From Duganella margarita (GTDB lineage Bacteria > Pseudomonadota > Gammaproteobacteria > Burkholderiales > Burkholderiaceae_D), in assembly GCF_009857535.1 (NCBI RefSeq), contig NZ_WWCS01000023.1:1-64000 (forward strand): a stretch of DNA of 64,000 nucleotides. Reading direction: 5' to 3'. The position numbers were made by a program, and so were the translations under genes. The notes beneath the pieces are model-generated. The model saw nothing but the letters and a program-made list of their open reading frames with translations, had not been told where the DNA came from and did no database searches. Positions 43,734 to 52,762 of this stretch are shown here, piece after piece. Every line of letters starts with the position of its first letter. The stretch's first letter is position 1.

Positions 43734-44798
43734 ATGAAAAAAACTCTGGTGGCTCTGGCACTCACGGGTGTGCTGATGGGTGTGACCGCAGGCGCGCAGG
43801 CGCAATCGTCGGTCACCATCTACGGCACGCTGGACGCCGGCATGTCGCGCCGCACCGATACCGACGTGACCGCAGTCGGCAAGCGCGATAACAACAAGCT
43901 GGGCTTCCGCGGCGTAGAAGACCTCGGCAATGGCCTGAAAGCCCTGTTCCAGCTGGAAATCCGCTACGAGCCCGACACCGGCGTCATCGAAAACACCGTG
44001 CGTCCCCTGTTCCAGGGCCAGAGCCGGGTCGGCCTGCAGGGCGACTTCGGCACGCTGCGCCTGGGCCGCGGCCTGACCGCGTTCCAGGAAACCAGCACCG
44101 CCTTCGAGCCATGGTCCGGCATGCCGGCCGTGGCCGGCTACCAGACCGACCTGCAAGTGGCCGGCTACACCAGCGATCCGATGAGCGTGGCCGGCAACTC
44201 GCTGAACCGCTTTTCCAACGCCGTGTTCTACAACACGCCGGTGTTCGCCAACATTTTCCAGCTGAACGTCACCGTGGCCAGCCGCGAAGCCAACAACAAC
44301 CCGGTCATCATCGGCCGCGGCACCACCACCGCGCCGCAGTTCCCGGCCAACAGCATGGCGGCCAAGTATCCGTACTCGGTCAGCGCCACCGCCACCCAGG
44401 GGCCGTTTGCCGCCTATGCCGCCTACGAGCGCAACGCCGTAGCCACCAAGCTGTGGTCGGTCGGCGCCTCGTTCAAGCCGATCAACGACCTCAAGCTGAT
44501 GGCCACCTACCAGCATCAGGACCAGGACTACAGCCTGCCGATCAACCCGGTCACCAAGGCCTGGATGATCGGCGCCAACTACAACATCGGCCTCGGCCTG
44601 GTGCGCGCCGGCATCGGCCGCAAGACGCCGGACAATGCGCTCAACGTGCCGACCATCGCCAAGACCAAGCAATTCTCGCTCGGCTACGACTACAACCTGT
44701 CGCCGCGCACCTATGTGTACGTGGACGGCACGCGCCGCAAAGCGACGGCCACCACCACCTTCAATTTCTACAGCGTCGGCATCCACCACAACTTCTGA
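43734..44798 (+). CDS. Gram-negative general porin (Burkholderiales OmpC-like)
   Basis: A 354-residue trimeric-type outer-membrane porin. The signal peptide ends AQAQ; the mature start SSVTIYGTLDAGMS is the hallmark of betaproteobacterial porins. GFRGVEDLGNGLKALFQLE and QSRVGLQGDFGTLRLGR are conserved. The protein ends in Phe (VGIHHNF), the assembly signal for the BAM complex. A strong ribosome binding site (AAAGGA) and a perfect terminator suggest high single-gene expression. Confidence 0.95.
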   Translation: MKKTLVALALTGVLMGVTAGAQAQSSVTIYGTLDAGMSRRTDTDVTAVGKRDNNKLGFRGVEDLGNGLKALFQLEIRYEPDTGVIENTVRPLFQGQSRVGLQGDFGTLRLGRGLTAFQETSTAFEPWSGMPAVAGYQTDLQVAGYTSDPMSVAGNSLNRFSNAVFYNTPVFANIFQLNVTVASREANNNPVIIGRGTTTAPQFPANSMAAKYPYSVSATATQGPFAAYAAYERNAVATKLWSVGASFKPINDLKLMATYQHQDQDYSLPINPVTKAWMIGANYNIGLGLVRAGIGRKTPDNALNVPTIAKTKQFSLGYDYNLSPRTYVYVDGTRRKATATTTFNFYSVGIHHNF

Positions 44799-44840
44799 GC
44801 GGGCGCAGTCGCAGAACTGCCGGCGTGAGTTGGGGAATCA

Positions 44841-44872
44841 CGGACATGGGTCCACCATGTCCGTTTTTTTTC
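44841..44872 (+). terminator. intrinsic terminator of the porin gene
   Basis: CGGACATGG and CCATGTCCG form a 9-bp stem with a 5-nt loop, followed by eight T residues, 43 nt after the porin stop. Confidence 0.95.
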
Positions 44873-44911
44873 GTTTAAAATTGCACACCAACCTCGCTTA
44901 CAAAGTACCTC

Positions 44912-45580
44912 ATGACCGCTCCACTGGATTCCACCCTCGTCGCGCAATACCTGACCGAGCACCCGCAATTCTTCGAAGAACACGCCGACTTGCTGGGTGA
45001 AATCAAACTGGCCAGTCCGCTGACCGGCCGCGCCGTCTCGCTGCAGGAACGCCAGATGGAAGTGTTGCGCGACAAATACAAAACGCTGGAACTGCGCATG
45101 AGCAACCTGATGCGCCTGGCGTCGGAAAACGAAGCCATCGCCAACAAGTTCCACCGCTGGACCCAGGTGCTGCTGCAAGCGGAAGATGTTGGCTCGATGC
45201 CACACTCGGTCACCAGCGGCCTGAAAACCAGCTTCGAGGTGCCGCAGGTGACCGTGCGCATCTGGGGCGCGGCGCCGGACTACGCCGACGAGTGGTTCGT
45301 CAAGGGCGTGTCGGACGACGCCCGCATCTTCGCCAACAGCCTGCTGGCCCCCTACTGCGGCGCCAACAAGGACTTTGAAGCAGTGCGCTGGCTGGACGAT
45401 CCGTCGGCCGTGGTGTCGACCGTCATCATCCCGCTGCGCAAGCCGGGCGACAAGCAGGCGTTCGGCCTGCTGATCATGGGCTCGCAGGACGCCAACCGCT
45501 TCACCGCGCTGATGGCCACCGACTTCCTGATCCACATCGGCGAAACCTCCAGCACCGCGCTGGCCTGGCTGCTGGCCTGA
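44912..45580 (+). CDS. DUF484 family protein
   Basis: A 222-residue cytoplasmic protein. The N-terminal motif VAQYLTEHPQFFEEHADLL and VSLQERQMEVLRDKYKTLE (helical) are the DUF484 signature. The C-terminal part resembles a GAF-like fold (AVVSTVIIPLRKP, AFGLLIMGSQDANRFT). The gene conventionally lies directly before xerC, as here with 8 nt between, but its molecular role is unknown. Confidence 0.88.
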   Translation: MTAPLDSTLVAQYLTEHPQFFEEHADLLGEIKLASPLTGRAVSLQERQMEVLRDKYKTLELRMSNLMRLASENEAIANKFHRWTQVLLQAEDVGSMPHSVTSGLKTSFEVPQVTVRIWGAAPDYADEWFVKGVSDDARIFANSLLAPYCGANKDFEAVRWLDDPSAVVSTVIIPLRKPGDKQAFGLLIMGSQDANRFTALMATDFLIHIGETSSTALAWLLA

Positions 45581-45588
45581 GCAGCACC

Positions 45589-46524
45589 ATGAGCGACGCT
45601 CCAGACAGCAAGCTGGCCTGGATCGACGCCTATCTCGCCCACCTGCGGGGCGTGCGCCAGCTGTCGCCCCACACCTGCGCCGCCTATGCCCGCGACTTGC
45701 AGGAGCTGGTGACGCTGACCGGCGACACCGGCTGGCCGCAGCTGGACCACCACGCGGTGCGCCGGCTGACCGCCAGGCTGCACGCGCAAGAACTCGATCC
45801 CCGTTCGATTGCCCGCAAGCTGTCCAGCTGGCGCGGTTTTTTCAACTGGCTGGGCGAACAGATCCCGCTGGCGGCCAACCCGGTGCAGGGCGTGCGCGCC
45901 CCCAAGCGCGCCAAAACGCTGCCGCGCGCGCTGTCGGTGGACGACGCCGTGCAACTGGTGGCGCCAGCACGGCCGGCGGCCGGCAACGGCGCCGAACCGG
46001 CCGACCTGTGCAACCGCGCCATGTTCGAGCTGCTGTACTCCAGCGGCCTGCGGGTGTCCGAATTGGCCGGACTCGACCTGACGCCGCACAAGGACAGCCT
46101 CGGCTGGGTCGACCTCGCCAACCGCGAAGTGCTGGTCACCGGCAAGGGCAACAAGCGCCGCACGGTGCCGGTCGGCAGCGCCGCGCTGGCCGCGCTGCAG
46201 GCCTGGCTGGCGGTGCGGCCAGCGCCGGCCGATGGCAGCGACGCGCTGTTCCTCAGCACGCGCGGCAGCCGCGTCTCGCCGCGCGTGATCCAGCAGCGGC
46301 TGCAGACCCACGGCGTGGCGCATGGCGCGCCGGTGCACGTTCATCCGCACATGCTGCGCCACTCGTTCGCCTCGCACGTGCTGCAATCGTCCGGCGACTT
46401 GCGGGCGGTGCAGGAAATGCTGGGCCACGCCAGCATCAGCTCGACCCAGGTCTACACGGCGCTGGACTTCCAGCATCTGGCCGAGGTCTACGACAAGGCC
46501 CATCCGCGCGCCAAGGTGAAGTAG
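45589..46524 (+). CDS. xerC: site-specific tyrosine recombinase XerC
   Basis: A 311-residue recombinase that with XerD resolves chromosome dimers at dif. The N-terminal core-binding domain has YLAHLRGVRQLSPHTCAAYARDL. The catalytic residues are visible: Arg in SSGLRVSELAGL, Lys in GKGNKRR, His and Arg in HMLRHSFASH, the second His in LGHASISSTQ and the nucleophilic Tyr in VYT. Chromosomal position after DUF484 supports XerC rather than a mobile-element integrase. Confidence 0.94.
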   Translation: MSDAPDSKLAWIDAYLAHLRGVRQLSPHTCAAYARDLQELVTLTGDTGWPQLDHHAVRRLTARLHAQELDPRSIARKLSSWRGFFNWLGEQIPLAANPVQGVRAPKRAKTLPRALSVDDAVQLVAPARPAAGNGAEPADLCNRAMFELLYSSGLRVSELAGLDLTPHKDSLGWVDLANREVLVTGKGNKRRTVPVGSAALAALQAWLAVRPAPADGSDALFLSTRGSRVSPRVIQQRLQTHGVAHGAPVHVHPHMLRHSFASHVLQSSGDLRAVQEMLGHASISSTQVYTALDFQHLAEVYDKAHPRAKVK

Positions 46525-46629
46525 CACACGCGTGCTGATATTGCTCAATTGGACGAATTGCTAGCCGCCGCAGAAATCCGGCATAATCAGCCGATTGCAT
46601 TTCCGCATTTTGAATTAAAGACAACCACC

Positions 46630-47682
46630 ATGATCCCTACCACCATCCTGACCGGCTTCCTCGGCGCCGGCAAGACCACGCTGCTCAACCGCATCTTGCA
46701 GGAAGATCACGGCATGCGCATCGCCGTGATCGAAAACGAGTTCGGCGAGGAAAACATCGACAACGAAATCCTGGTGCGGGATACCGGCGAGCAAATCGTT
46801 GAAATGAACAATGGCTGCATCTGCTGCACCGTGCGCGGCGACCTGATCGTGGCGCTCAGCAACCTGGCGCAGAAGCGCGACGCCGGCGAAATCGCGTTCG
46901 ACCGCGTGGTCATCGAAACCACCGGCCTGGCCAATCCGGGGCCGGTGGCGCAGACCTTCTTCGTCGACGAGGAAGTGGGCGCCAACTACATGCTGGACGC
47001 GGTGGTCACGGTAGTGGACGCCCGCCACGCCATGGCGCAGCTGGACCAGCACGAAGAAGCCCAGCGCCAGGTCGGTTTCGCCGACAAGATCCTGCTGTCC
47101 AAGACCGATCTGGTAAGCGCAGAAGAACTGGCGACGCTGACCGCACGCCTGGCGCGCATCAACCCGCGCGCGCCGATCAGCAAATCCGACTTCGGCCGCG
47201 CGCCGATCGCCGAGGTGCTGGACCTGAAAGGTTTCAACCTCAACGACAAGCTGGAACTGGACCCGGACTTCCTGCTGACCGACCAGGTGCATGAAGACGG
47301 CCACGTCCACGACGAACACTGCGGCCACGATCACCATCATCACGATCATGGCCACGATCACGATCACCACCACAGCCACCACACCGACGACATCGCCGCT
47401 TTTGTGTTCAAAAGCAACCGCCCGTTCGACACGGCCAAGCTGGACGAGTTCCTCGGCGGCCTGGTAAATGTCTATGGTCCTCGCATGCTGCGCTACAAAG
47501 GCGTATTGTTCATGCAGGATGCCGACCGCAAGGTGGTGTTCCAGGGCGTGCACCAGATCATGGGCAGCGATCTGGGCGCGAAATGGGGTGAAAACGACGT
47601 TCGTGGCAGCAAAATGGTATTTATCGGGAAAAATCTGCCCAAAGACATCTTTATTAGCGGTTTAGAACAATGTCTGGTATAA
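46630..47682 (+). CDS. CobW/COG0523-family GTPase, probable zinc metallochaperone
   Basis: A 350-residue G3E GTPase. P-loop GFLGAGKTT is at the N-terminus, the metal-binding CxCC motif in NNGCICCTVRGD, ETTGLANPGPV and SKTDLVS (guanine-binding NKxD equivalent) follow. Near residues 220-255 is a His/Asp-rich tract with more than 15 His. A C-terminal CobW_C domain follows (AFVFKSNRPFD to FISGLEQCLV). These features fit delivery of zinc to client enzymes under scarcity. It stands directly before dksA. I saw no Zur-like operator upstream. Confidence 0.88.
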   Translation: MIPTTILTGFLGAGKTTLLNRILQEDHGMRIAVIENEFGEENIDNEILVRDTGEQIVEMNNGCICCTVRGDLIVALSNLAQKRDAGEIAFDRVVIETTGLANPGPVAQTFFVDEEVGANYMLDAVVTVVDARHAMAQLDQHEEAQRQVGFADKILLSKTDLVSAEELATLTARLARINPRAPISKSDFGRAPIAEVLDLKGFNLNDKLELDPDFLLTDQVHEDGHVHDEHCGHDHHHHDHGHDHDHHHSHHTDDIAAFVFKSNRPFDTAKLDEFLGGLVNVYGPRMLRYKGVLFMQDADRKVVFQGVHQIMGSDLGAKWGENDVRGSKMVFIGKNLPKDIFISGLEQCLV

Positions 47683-47692
47683 ACTATCCCGG

Positions 47693-47722
47693 TTTTGTGG
47701 GGATGGCTAAATAGCCACAAAA
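47693..47722. promoter_or_regulatory. nested palindromes upstream of dksA
   Basis: TTTTGTGG (47693-47700) pairs with CCACAAAA (47715-47722). Inside and partly overlapping lies the perfect TGGCTA-AA-TAGCCA (47704-47717). The two hairpins exclude each other. It is located 11-40 nt after the GTPase gene and 55-84 nt before the dksA ATG, without T-run. It may be an operator, an attenuator or a processing site. Confidence 0.45.
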
Positions 47723-47776
47723 TTCGGGCTGATTAATTTGATTGAAAACTCTGTCGTATCGAAGGTAAGCGAAGTT

Positions 47777-48223
47777 ATGACCAAAACTAATAAATCGACC
47801 CCCGCCGCCGCCGAGCGCATCCTGACCGAAGAAGAAATTCTGAAGATGGATGACAAGGACTATATGAACCCAGCGCAAATGGCTTTCTTTAAGGCCAAGC
47901 TGCAACAGCTGGAAAAAGAGCTGCTGAAAAACGCTGGCGAAACCACCGAACACCTGCGCGAAACCGTGCTGGTGCCGGATCCGGCTGACCGCGCCACCAT
48001 CGAAGAAGAACACGCGCTGGAACTGCGCACCCGTGACCGCGAACGCAAGCTGCTGAAAAAAGTGCAGCAATCGATCGCCGCGATCGACGCCAACGACTAT
48101 GGCTGGTGCGAAGAAACCGGCGAACCGATCGGCATTCCACGCCTGATCGCCCGTCCGACTGCCACCCTGTCGCTGGAAGCGCAGCAGCGTCGTGAACTGA
48201 AGCAAAAATTGTACGGCGATTAA
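47777..48223 (+). CDS. dksA: RNA polymerase-binding transcription factor DksA (single-Cys form)
   Basis: A 148-residue partner of ppGpp acting through the secondary channel of RNA polymerase. The coiled-coil tip (ETVLVPDPADRATIEEE) has the conserved acidic DxxDxA residues needed for function. The zinc-finger region reads WCEETGEPIG and later ATLSLEAQ: only the first of the four canonical Cys remains. This type is known from alpha- and betaproteobacteria. The ATG at 47777 (AAGG about 11 nt upstream) fits the usual N-terminus MTKTN; an upstream TTG is less likely. Confidence 0.92.
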   Translation: MTKTNKSTPAAAERILTEEEILKMDDKDYMNPAQMAFFKAKLQQLEKELLKNAGETTEHLRETVLVPDPADRATIEEEHALELRTRDRERKLLKKVQQSIAAIDANDYGWCEETGEPIGIPRLIARPTATLSLEAQQRRELKQKLYGD

Positions 48224-48243
48224 TTCCGCCGCACGCCAAGGAA

Positions 48244-48272
48244 GCACGCGCCTGACACCGCGTGCTTTTTTT
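48244..48272 (+). terminator. intrinsic terminator of dksA
   Basis: GCACGCG and CGCGTGC form a 7-bp stem (8-9 with flanking AA/TT) with an 8-nt loop, followed by seven T residues, about 20 nt after the dksA stop. Confidence 0.93.
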
Positions 48273-48334
48273 ACGTAAATTTTCATTTCCCCTCCGACCT
48301 GTAATGCGGCAAGCGCGACGCTTCCGGCTACACT

Positions 48335-49648
48335 ATGGCGATGGGATTGTTCTCTCTTTTCAAGAAAACCGACACGCCGCCGCCGCTGACCGACGACGAG
48401 CAGGCACGACTGGCCGCGAATAGCGAACTGGAGCGCCAACACCAGCAAGCGCGCCAGCGCGAGATCGCCCGCGCCACCGCCATGAAGATCGATGCCATCG
48501 AATCGGCGATGGAAGCCGACATCTTCAACCTGCCGGAACCGGCGTGGGGCAGCCAGCGGCCGGTCCGCCCGGCGCCAGCCGCCAGCGCCGGCGATGACGA
48601 CCTCGGCGACTTCCCCACCACCCTGCTGCTGAGCGACGAACTGCCGCTGGCCGCCGCCGACGACAACGCGCCGGCGGTGGAAGAAATCGCCATCCTGTAC
48701 GCCAACGGCCAGGCCGCCGTGGCGCAGCAGATGCTGCTGGCGGCAGTGGCCGACAACAGCCGCCCCAACAGCGACCGCAGCGCCTGGTGGATGCTGTTCG
48801 ACCTGTACCAGGTCAGCGGCCAGCACGACGCCTTCGACAACCTGTCGATCGACTACGCCAGCACCTTTGAAACCTCGCCACCGCCGTGGCAGGCGCCGGC
48901 CGTGCTGGCGGCCGCCTCGCCCGGCTGGGCCGGCCTGACGCCGACCGCCGCGCTGTCCGGCATGCTGGACCGCAATATCGCGCCGCAACTCGAGCGCCTG
49001 CGCCAGCAGGCCGACGCCAGCCCGGTGCTGCGGCTGGAACTGGGCCGCGTGACGGCGGTCGACGGTGACGGCTGCGCCCTGCTGCTGGCCGCGCTGCGCC
49101 GGTTGCAGGCCGGCCAGCGCGAGCTGATCCTGGTGGGAGCGCCGGCGCTGACCACACTGCTGCGCGCCGGCATCGCAGTCGGCCGCCGCGACGGCGGCGA
49201 AGCGCCGTGGCTGCTGTTGCTGGAACTGCTGCAACTGCAAAACAGCGAAAAGGAATTCGAGCACGCCGCCATGGACTACTGCGTGACGTTCGAGGTGTCG
49301 CCGCCGTCCTTCGTGGCGCCGCACAAGGTGGCGATGGCGCCGGCGCAACACCTGAACGCCTCGCCCGACCGTTTTATGTTGCCGCCCGTCATAGAACATC
49401 AACTTGGCGCTTTACTGCCGGCGATCCGGCAGTATGCTGAACAGTATCCGGCGCTGGTGTTCGACTGCTCGCGCCTGACGCGCATCGACTACCCCAGCGC
49501 CATTCAGTTGCACGGCGTGCTGCAAGCGCTGGCCGACGCCGCGCCGGGCCGCAAGATCGCGCTGCGTGACGTCAATCACCTGGTGACCGCGCTGTTGCGC
49601 CTGCTGGGTTTTGCATCGCTGGCAAGAATCTATCCTCACAAGTATTAA
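48335..49648 (+). CDS. protein with two STAS-like domains
   Basis: A 437-residue cytoplasmic protein beginning MGLFSLFKK (an ATG two codons earlier is used here; either start is possible). After a charged linker and a helical segment (EEIAILYANGQAAVAQQMLLAAV, PNSDRSAWWMLFDLYQ) come two STAS-like regions. One holds VLRLELGRVTAVDGDGCALLLAALRRL, the other LVFDCSRLTRIDYPSAIQLHGVL; the quoted parts are separated by variable sequence. The classic phosphorylatable Ser is not obvious in the first. The role is unknown; anti-sigma antagonist-like or scaffold functions are possible. Confidence 0.7.
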   Translation: MAMGLFSLFKKTDTPPPLTDDEQARLAANSELERQHQQARQREIARATAMKIDAIESAMEADIFNLPEPAWGSQRPVRPAPAASAGDDDLGDFPTTLLLSDELPLAAADDNAPAVEEIAILYANGQAAVAQQMLLAAVADNSRPNSDRSAWWMLFDLYQVSGQHDAFDNLSIDYASTFETSPPPWQAPAVLAAASPGWAGLTPTAALSGMLDRNIAPQLERLRQQADASPVLRLELGRVTAVDGDGCALLLAALRRLQAGQRELILVGAPALTTLLRAGIAVGRRDGGEAPWLLLLELLQLQNSEKEFEHAAMDYCVTFEVSPPSFVAPHKVAMAPAQHLNASPDRFMLPPVIEHQLGALLPAIRQYAEQYPALVFDCSRLTRIDYPSAIQLHGVLQALADAAPGRKIALRDVNHLVTALLRLLGFASLARIYPHKY

Positions 49649-49676
49649 CTTGCATTTCGCGTTCCCGGCCCCACTT
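49649..49676 (+). promoter_or_regulatory. sigma32-like (heat-shock) promoter for hslVU
   Basis: CTTGCAT and CCCCACTT, 13 bp apart, approximate the heat-shock consensus CTTGAAA-N(11-16)-CCCCATNT. They lie directly after the STAS stop, about 42 nt before the hslV ATG. hslVU is a classical heat-shock operon, which supports the reading. The predicted start would be near 49683. Confidence 0.45.
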
Positions 49677-49717
49677 TTTGGTCTTGAAGCAGTCTGCATC
49701 ATTACTTTGAGGTAACT

Positions 49718-50256
49718 ATGGAACAATTTCACGGCACCACCATCTTGTGCGTGCGCCGCGGCAAGGAAGTCGCGCTGGGCGGCGACGGCCAGGTTACGCT
49801 GGGCAATATCGTCATGAAGGGCACGGCCCGCAAGGTGCGCAAGGTCTACCAGGGCAAAGTCCTGGTCGGTTTCGCCGGCGGCACCGCCGACGCCTTCACG
49901 CTGCTCGACCGTTTTGAAGGCAAGCTGGAAAAACACCAGGGCAATCTGCTGCGCGCCTCGGTCGAGCTGGCCAAGGACTGGCGCACCGACCGCGTGCTGC
50001 GCCGCCTGGAAGCCATGTTGCTGGTGGCCGACAGCGAATCGACGCTGGTGATCACCGGTAACGGCGACGTGCTGGAACCGGAAGACGGCGTCGGCGCCAT
50101 CGGCTCCGGCGGCACCTACGCCCAGTCGGCCGCCAAGGCACTGGTAGAGAACACGGAACTGTCGCCGGCGGAAGTCGTCAAAAAGTCACTGACCATCGCC
50201 GGCCAGCTGTGCATCTACACCAATCTGAACCACATCATCGAAACACTGGATCCCGC

Positions 50257-50260
<4 letters not shown>
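49718..50260 (+). CDS. hslV: ATP-dependent protease subunit HslV
   Basis: A 180-residue N-terminal nucleophile peptidase forming the double-hexamer core of HslVU. It starts MEQFHGTTIL; processing after Gly exposes the catalytic Thr. GGDGQVTLG, KVRK, GFAGGTADAFTLL and GSGGTYAQSAAKAL are family motifs. GAGG lies about 8 nt before the ATG. Its stop overlaps the hslU start. Confidence 0.96.
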
Positions 50261-51597
<1,337 letters not shown>

Positions 51598-51618
51598 CTT
51601 CGTGCTGTAACAACCCTC

Positions 51619-51644
51619 AGCGGGCGCCGGTGGTGGCGCCCGCT
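51619..51644 (+). terminator. hairpin downstream of hslU
   Basis: AGCGGGCGCC and GGCGCCCGCT form a perfect 10-bp stem with a 6-nt loop, 22 nt after the hslU stop. It is followed by CTCAGATTGTTCTG rather than a pure T-run, so termination may be partial. Confidence 0.7.
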
Positions 51645-51776
51645 CTCAGATTGTTCTGATCTGCCGCAAAGTGTGGCCCAGTTCGCTTCCATGTACTAAT
51701 AGATTATTCCAAGCGCTGGTTTTCACGCCGACGGGTATCGTGCTACGATACCTTGTTATGTTTGCAAGGCGGAAAT

Positions 51777-52532
51777 ATGAGTTCACCGGAATTGCTGTTG
51801 CAAGTGCTGCGCACGCAGATGCGGGCGGCAGGCGTCACCTACAAAGTGCTGGCCGAGCGGATCTCGATGAGCGAGTCCAGCGTCAAGCGCATGTTCGGGC
51901 AGCAGGATATGTCGCTGTCGCGGCTGGCACAGATCTGCAAGGCCGCCGGCATTCCGATGGAAGACGTGCTGCGCGGCGCCGCCGACGCCACGCCGCAGTC
52001 GGACAGCCTGACGCTGCCGCAGGAAAAGTCGATGCTGGCCAATCCCCATCTGCTGCTGATGGCGATCTGCTGCCTGGGCCACTGGACGCTGGAACAGGTG
52101 CTGGAAACCTACGACCTGACCGAACCCGAATGCATCCTGCTGCTGGCCGAGCTGGACCGCCTGGGTCTGATCGAACTCAAGCCGCTGAACCGCTACCGCC
52201 TGCGCGTCTCAAACGCCTTCCGCTGGCTACCGGACGGTCCGGTGCAGCAGTTCTTCCGCGCGCACGCGGTGGACGACTATTTCAGCGGCAGCTTTAACGG
52301 CGCCGGCGAAACGCTGCTGTGCCTGCCGGCGCGGCTGTCGCAGCCCAGTGCGCTGGAACTGGTCGGCCGCATCCAGCAACTGGCCGGCGAACTGGCGCGC
52401 CTGCACCAGGGCGACCGCCGCCTGGCGCCAACCGAACGCGATGGATTTACATTACTGGTAGGATTCCGTTCCTGGGAATTCGCAGCCTTCACCGCGCTGC
52501 GCCGTACAGCTCCATCCAAATCGACCGCATGA
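51777..52532 (+). CDS. XRE-type helix-turn-helix regulator
   Basis: A 251-residue protein. Residues of about 5-65 form a Cro/CI-like HTH (GVTYKVLAERISMSESSVKRM, SLSRLAQICKAAGIPMEDVL). The rest is a helical region (LLLMAICCLGHWTLEQVLETYDLTEPE) that looks like a second winged-helix-like segment (ILLLAELDRLGLIELKPLNRYRLRV) plus an unassigned C-terminus. AAGGCGGA lies 5-8 nt before the ATG. The regulator's targets are unknown; the overlapping small membrane gene is the obvious partner. Confidence 0.8.
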   Translation: MSSPELLLQVLRTQMRAAGVTYKVLAERISMSESSVKRMFGQQDMSLSRLAQICKAAGIPMEDVLRGAADATPQSDSLTLPQEKSMLANPHLLLMAICCLGHWTLEQVLETYDLTEPECILLLAELDRLGLIELKPLNRYRLRVSNAFRWLPDGPVQQFFRAHAVDDYFSGSFNGAGETLLCLPARLSQPSALELVGRIQQLAGELARLHQGDRRLAPTERDGFTLLVGFRSWEFAAFTALRRTAPSKSTA

Positions 52533-52759
52533 AAATCGCAACCCTCATCAGCCTGGCCGGCACCGTCACCTGTTCCGGCGTCTTCACCGCACAAAAACAA
52601 TGGATGATGGCGGCCGCCTTCATCTGCATGACCATCTACACCCTGCTGGACCGGGTGATCCACCTCGGCTTCATTCCGCCGCTGGTGGTCACCGCCTTCC
52701 CGGTGGTGGCGCTGGTGCTGGTGCTGTACGAAGTGCTGCGCAAGGTCGTGGCCAAATAA
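52529..52759 (+). CDS. small hydrophobic membrane protein
   Basis: A 76-residue protein with about three hydrophobic segments (MKIATLISLAGTVTCSGVF; MMAAAFICMTIYTLL; PPLVVTAFPVVALVLVLYEVL) and a basic C-terminus (RKVVAK). Its ATG overlaps the regulator stop (ATGA), indicating coupled translation. I recognise no family. Confidence 0.65.
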   Translation: MKIATLISLAGTVTCSGVFTAQKQWMMAAAFICMTIYTLLDRVIHLGFIPPLVVTAFPVVALVLVLYEVLRKVVAK

Positions 52760-52762
52760 CCG

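Noticed and set aside
46525..46629. Zur operator upstream of the zinc GTPase
   Set aside because: No AT-rich palindrome of the Zur type could be read in the 105-bp gap.
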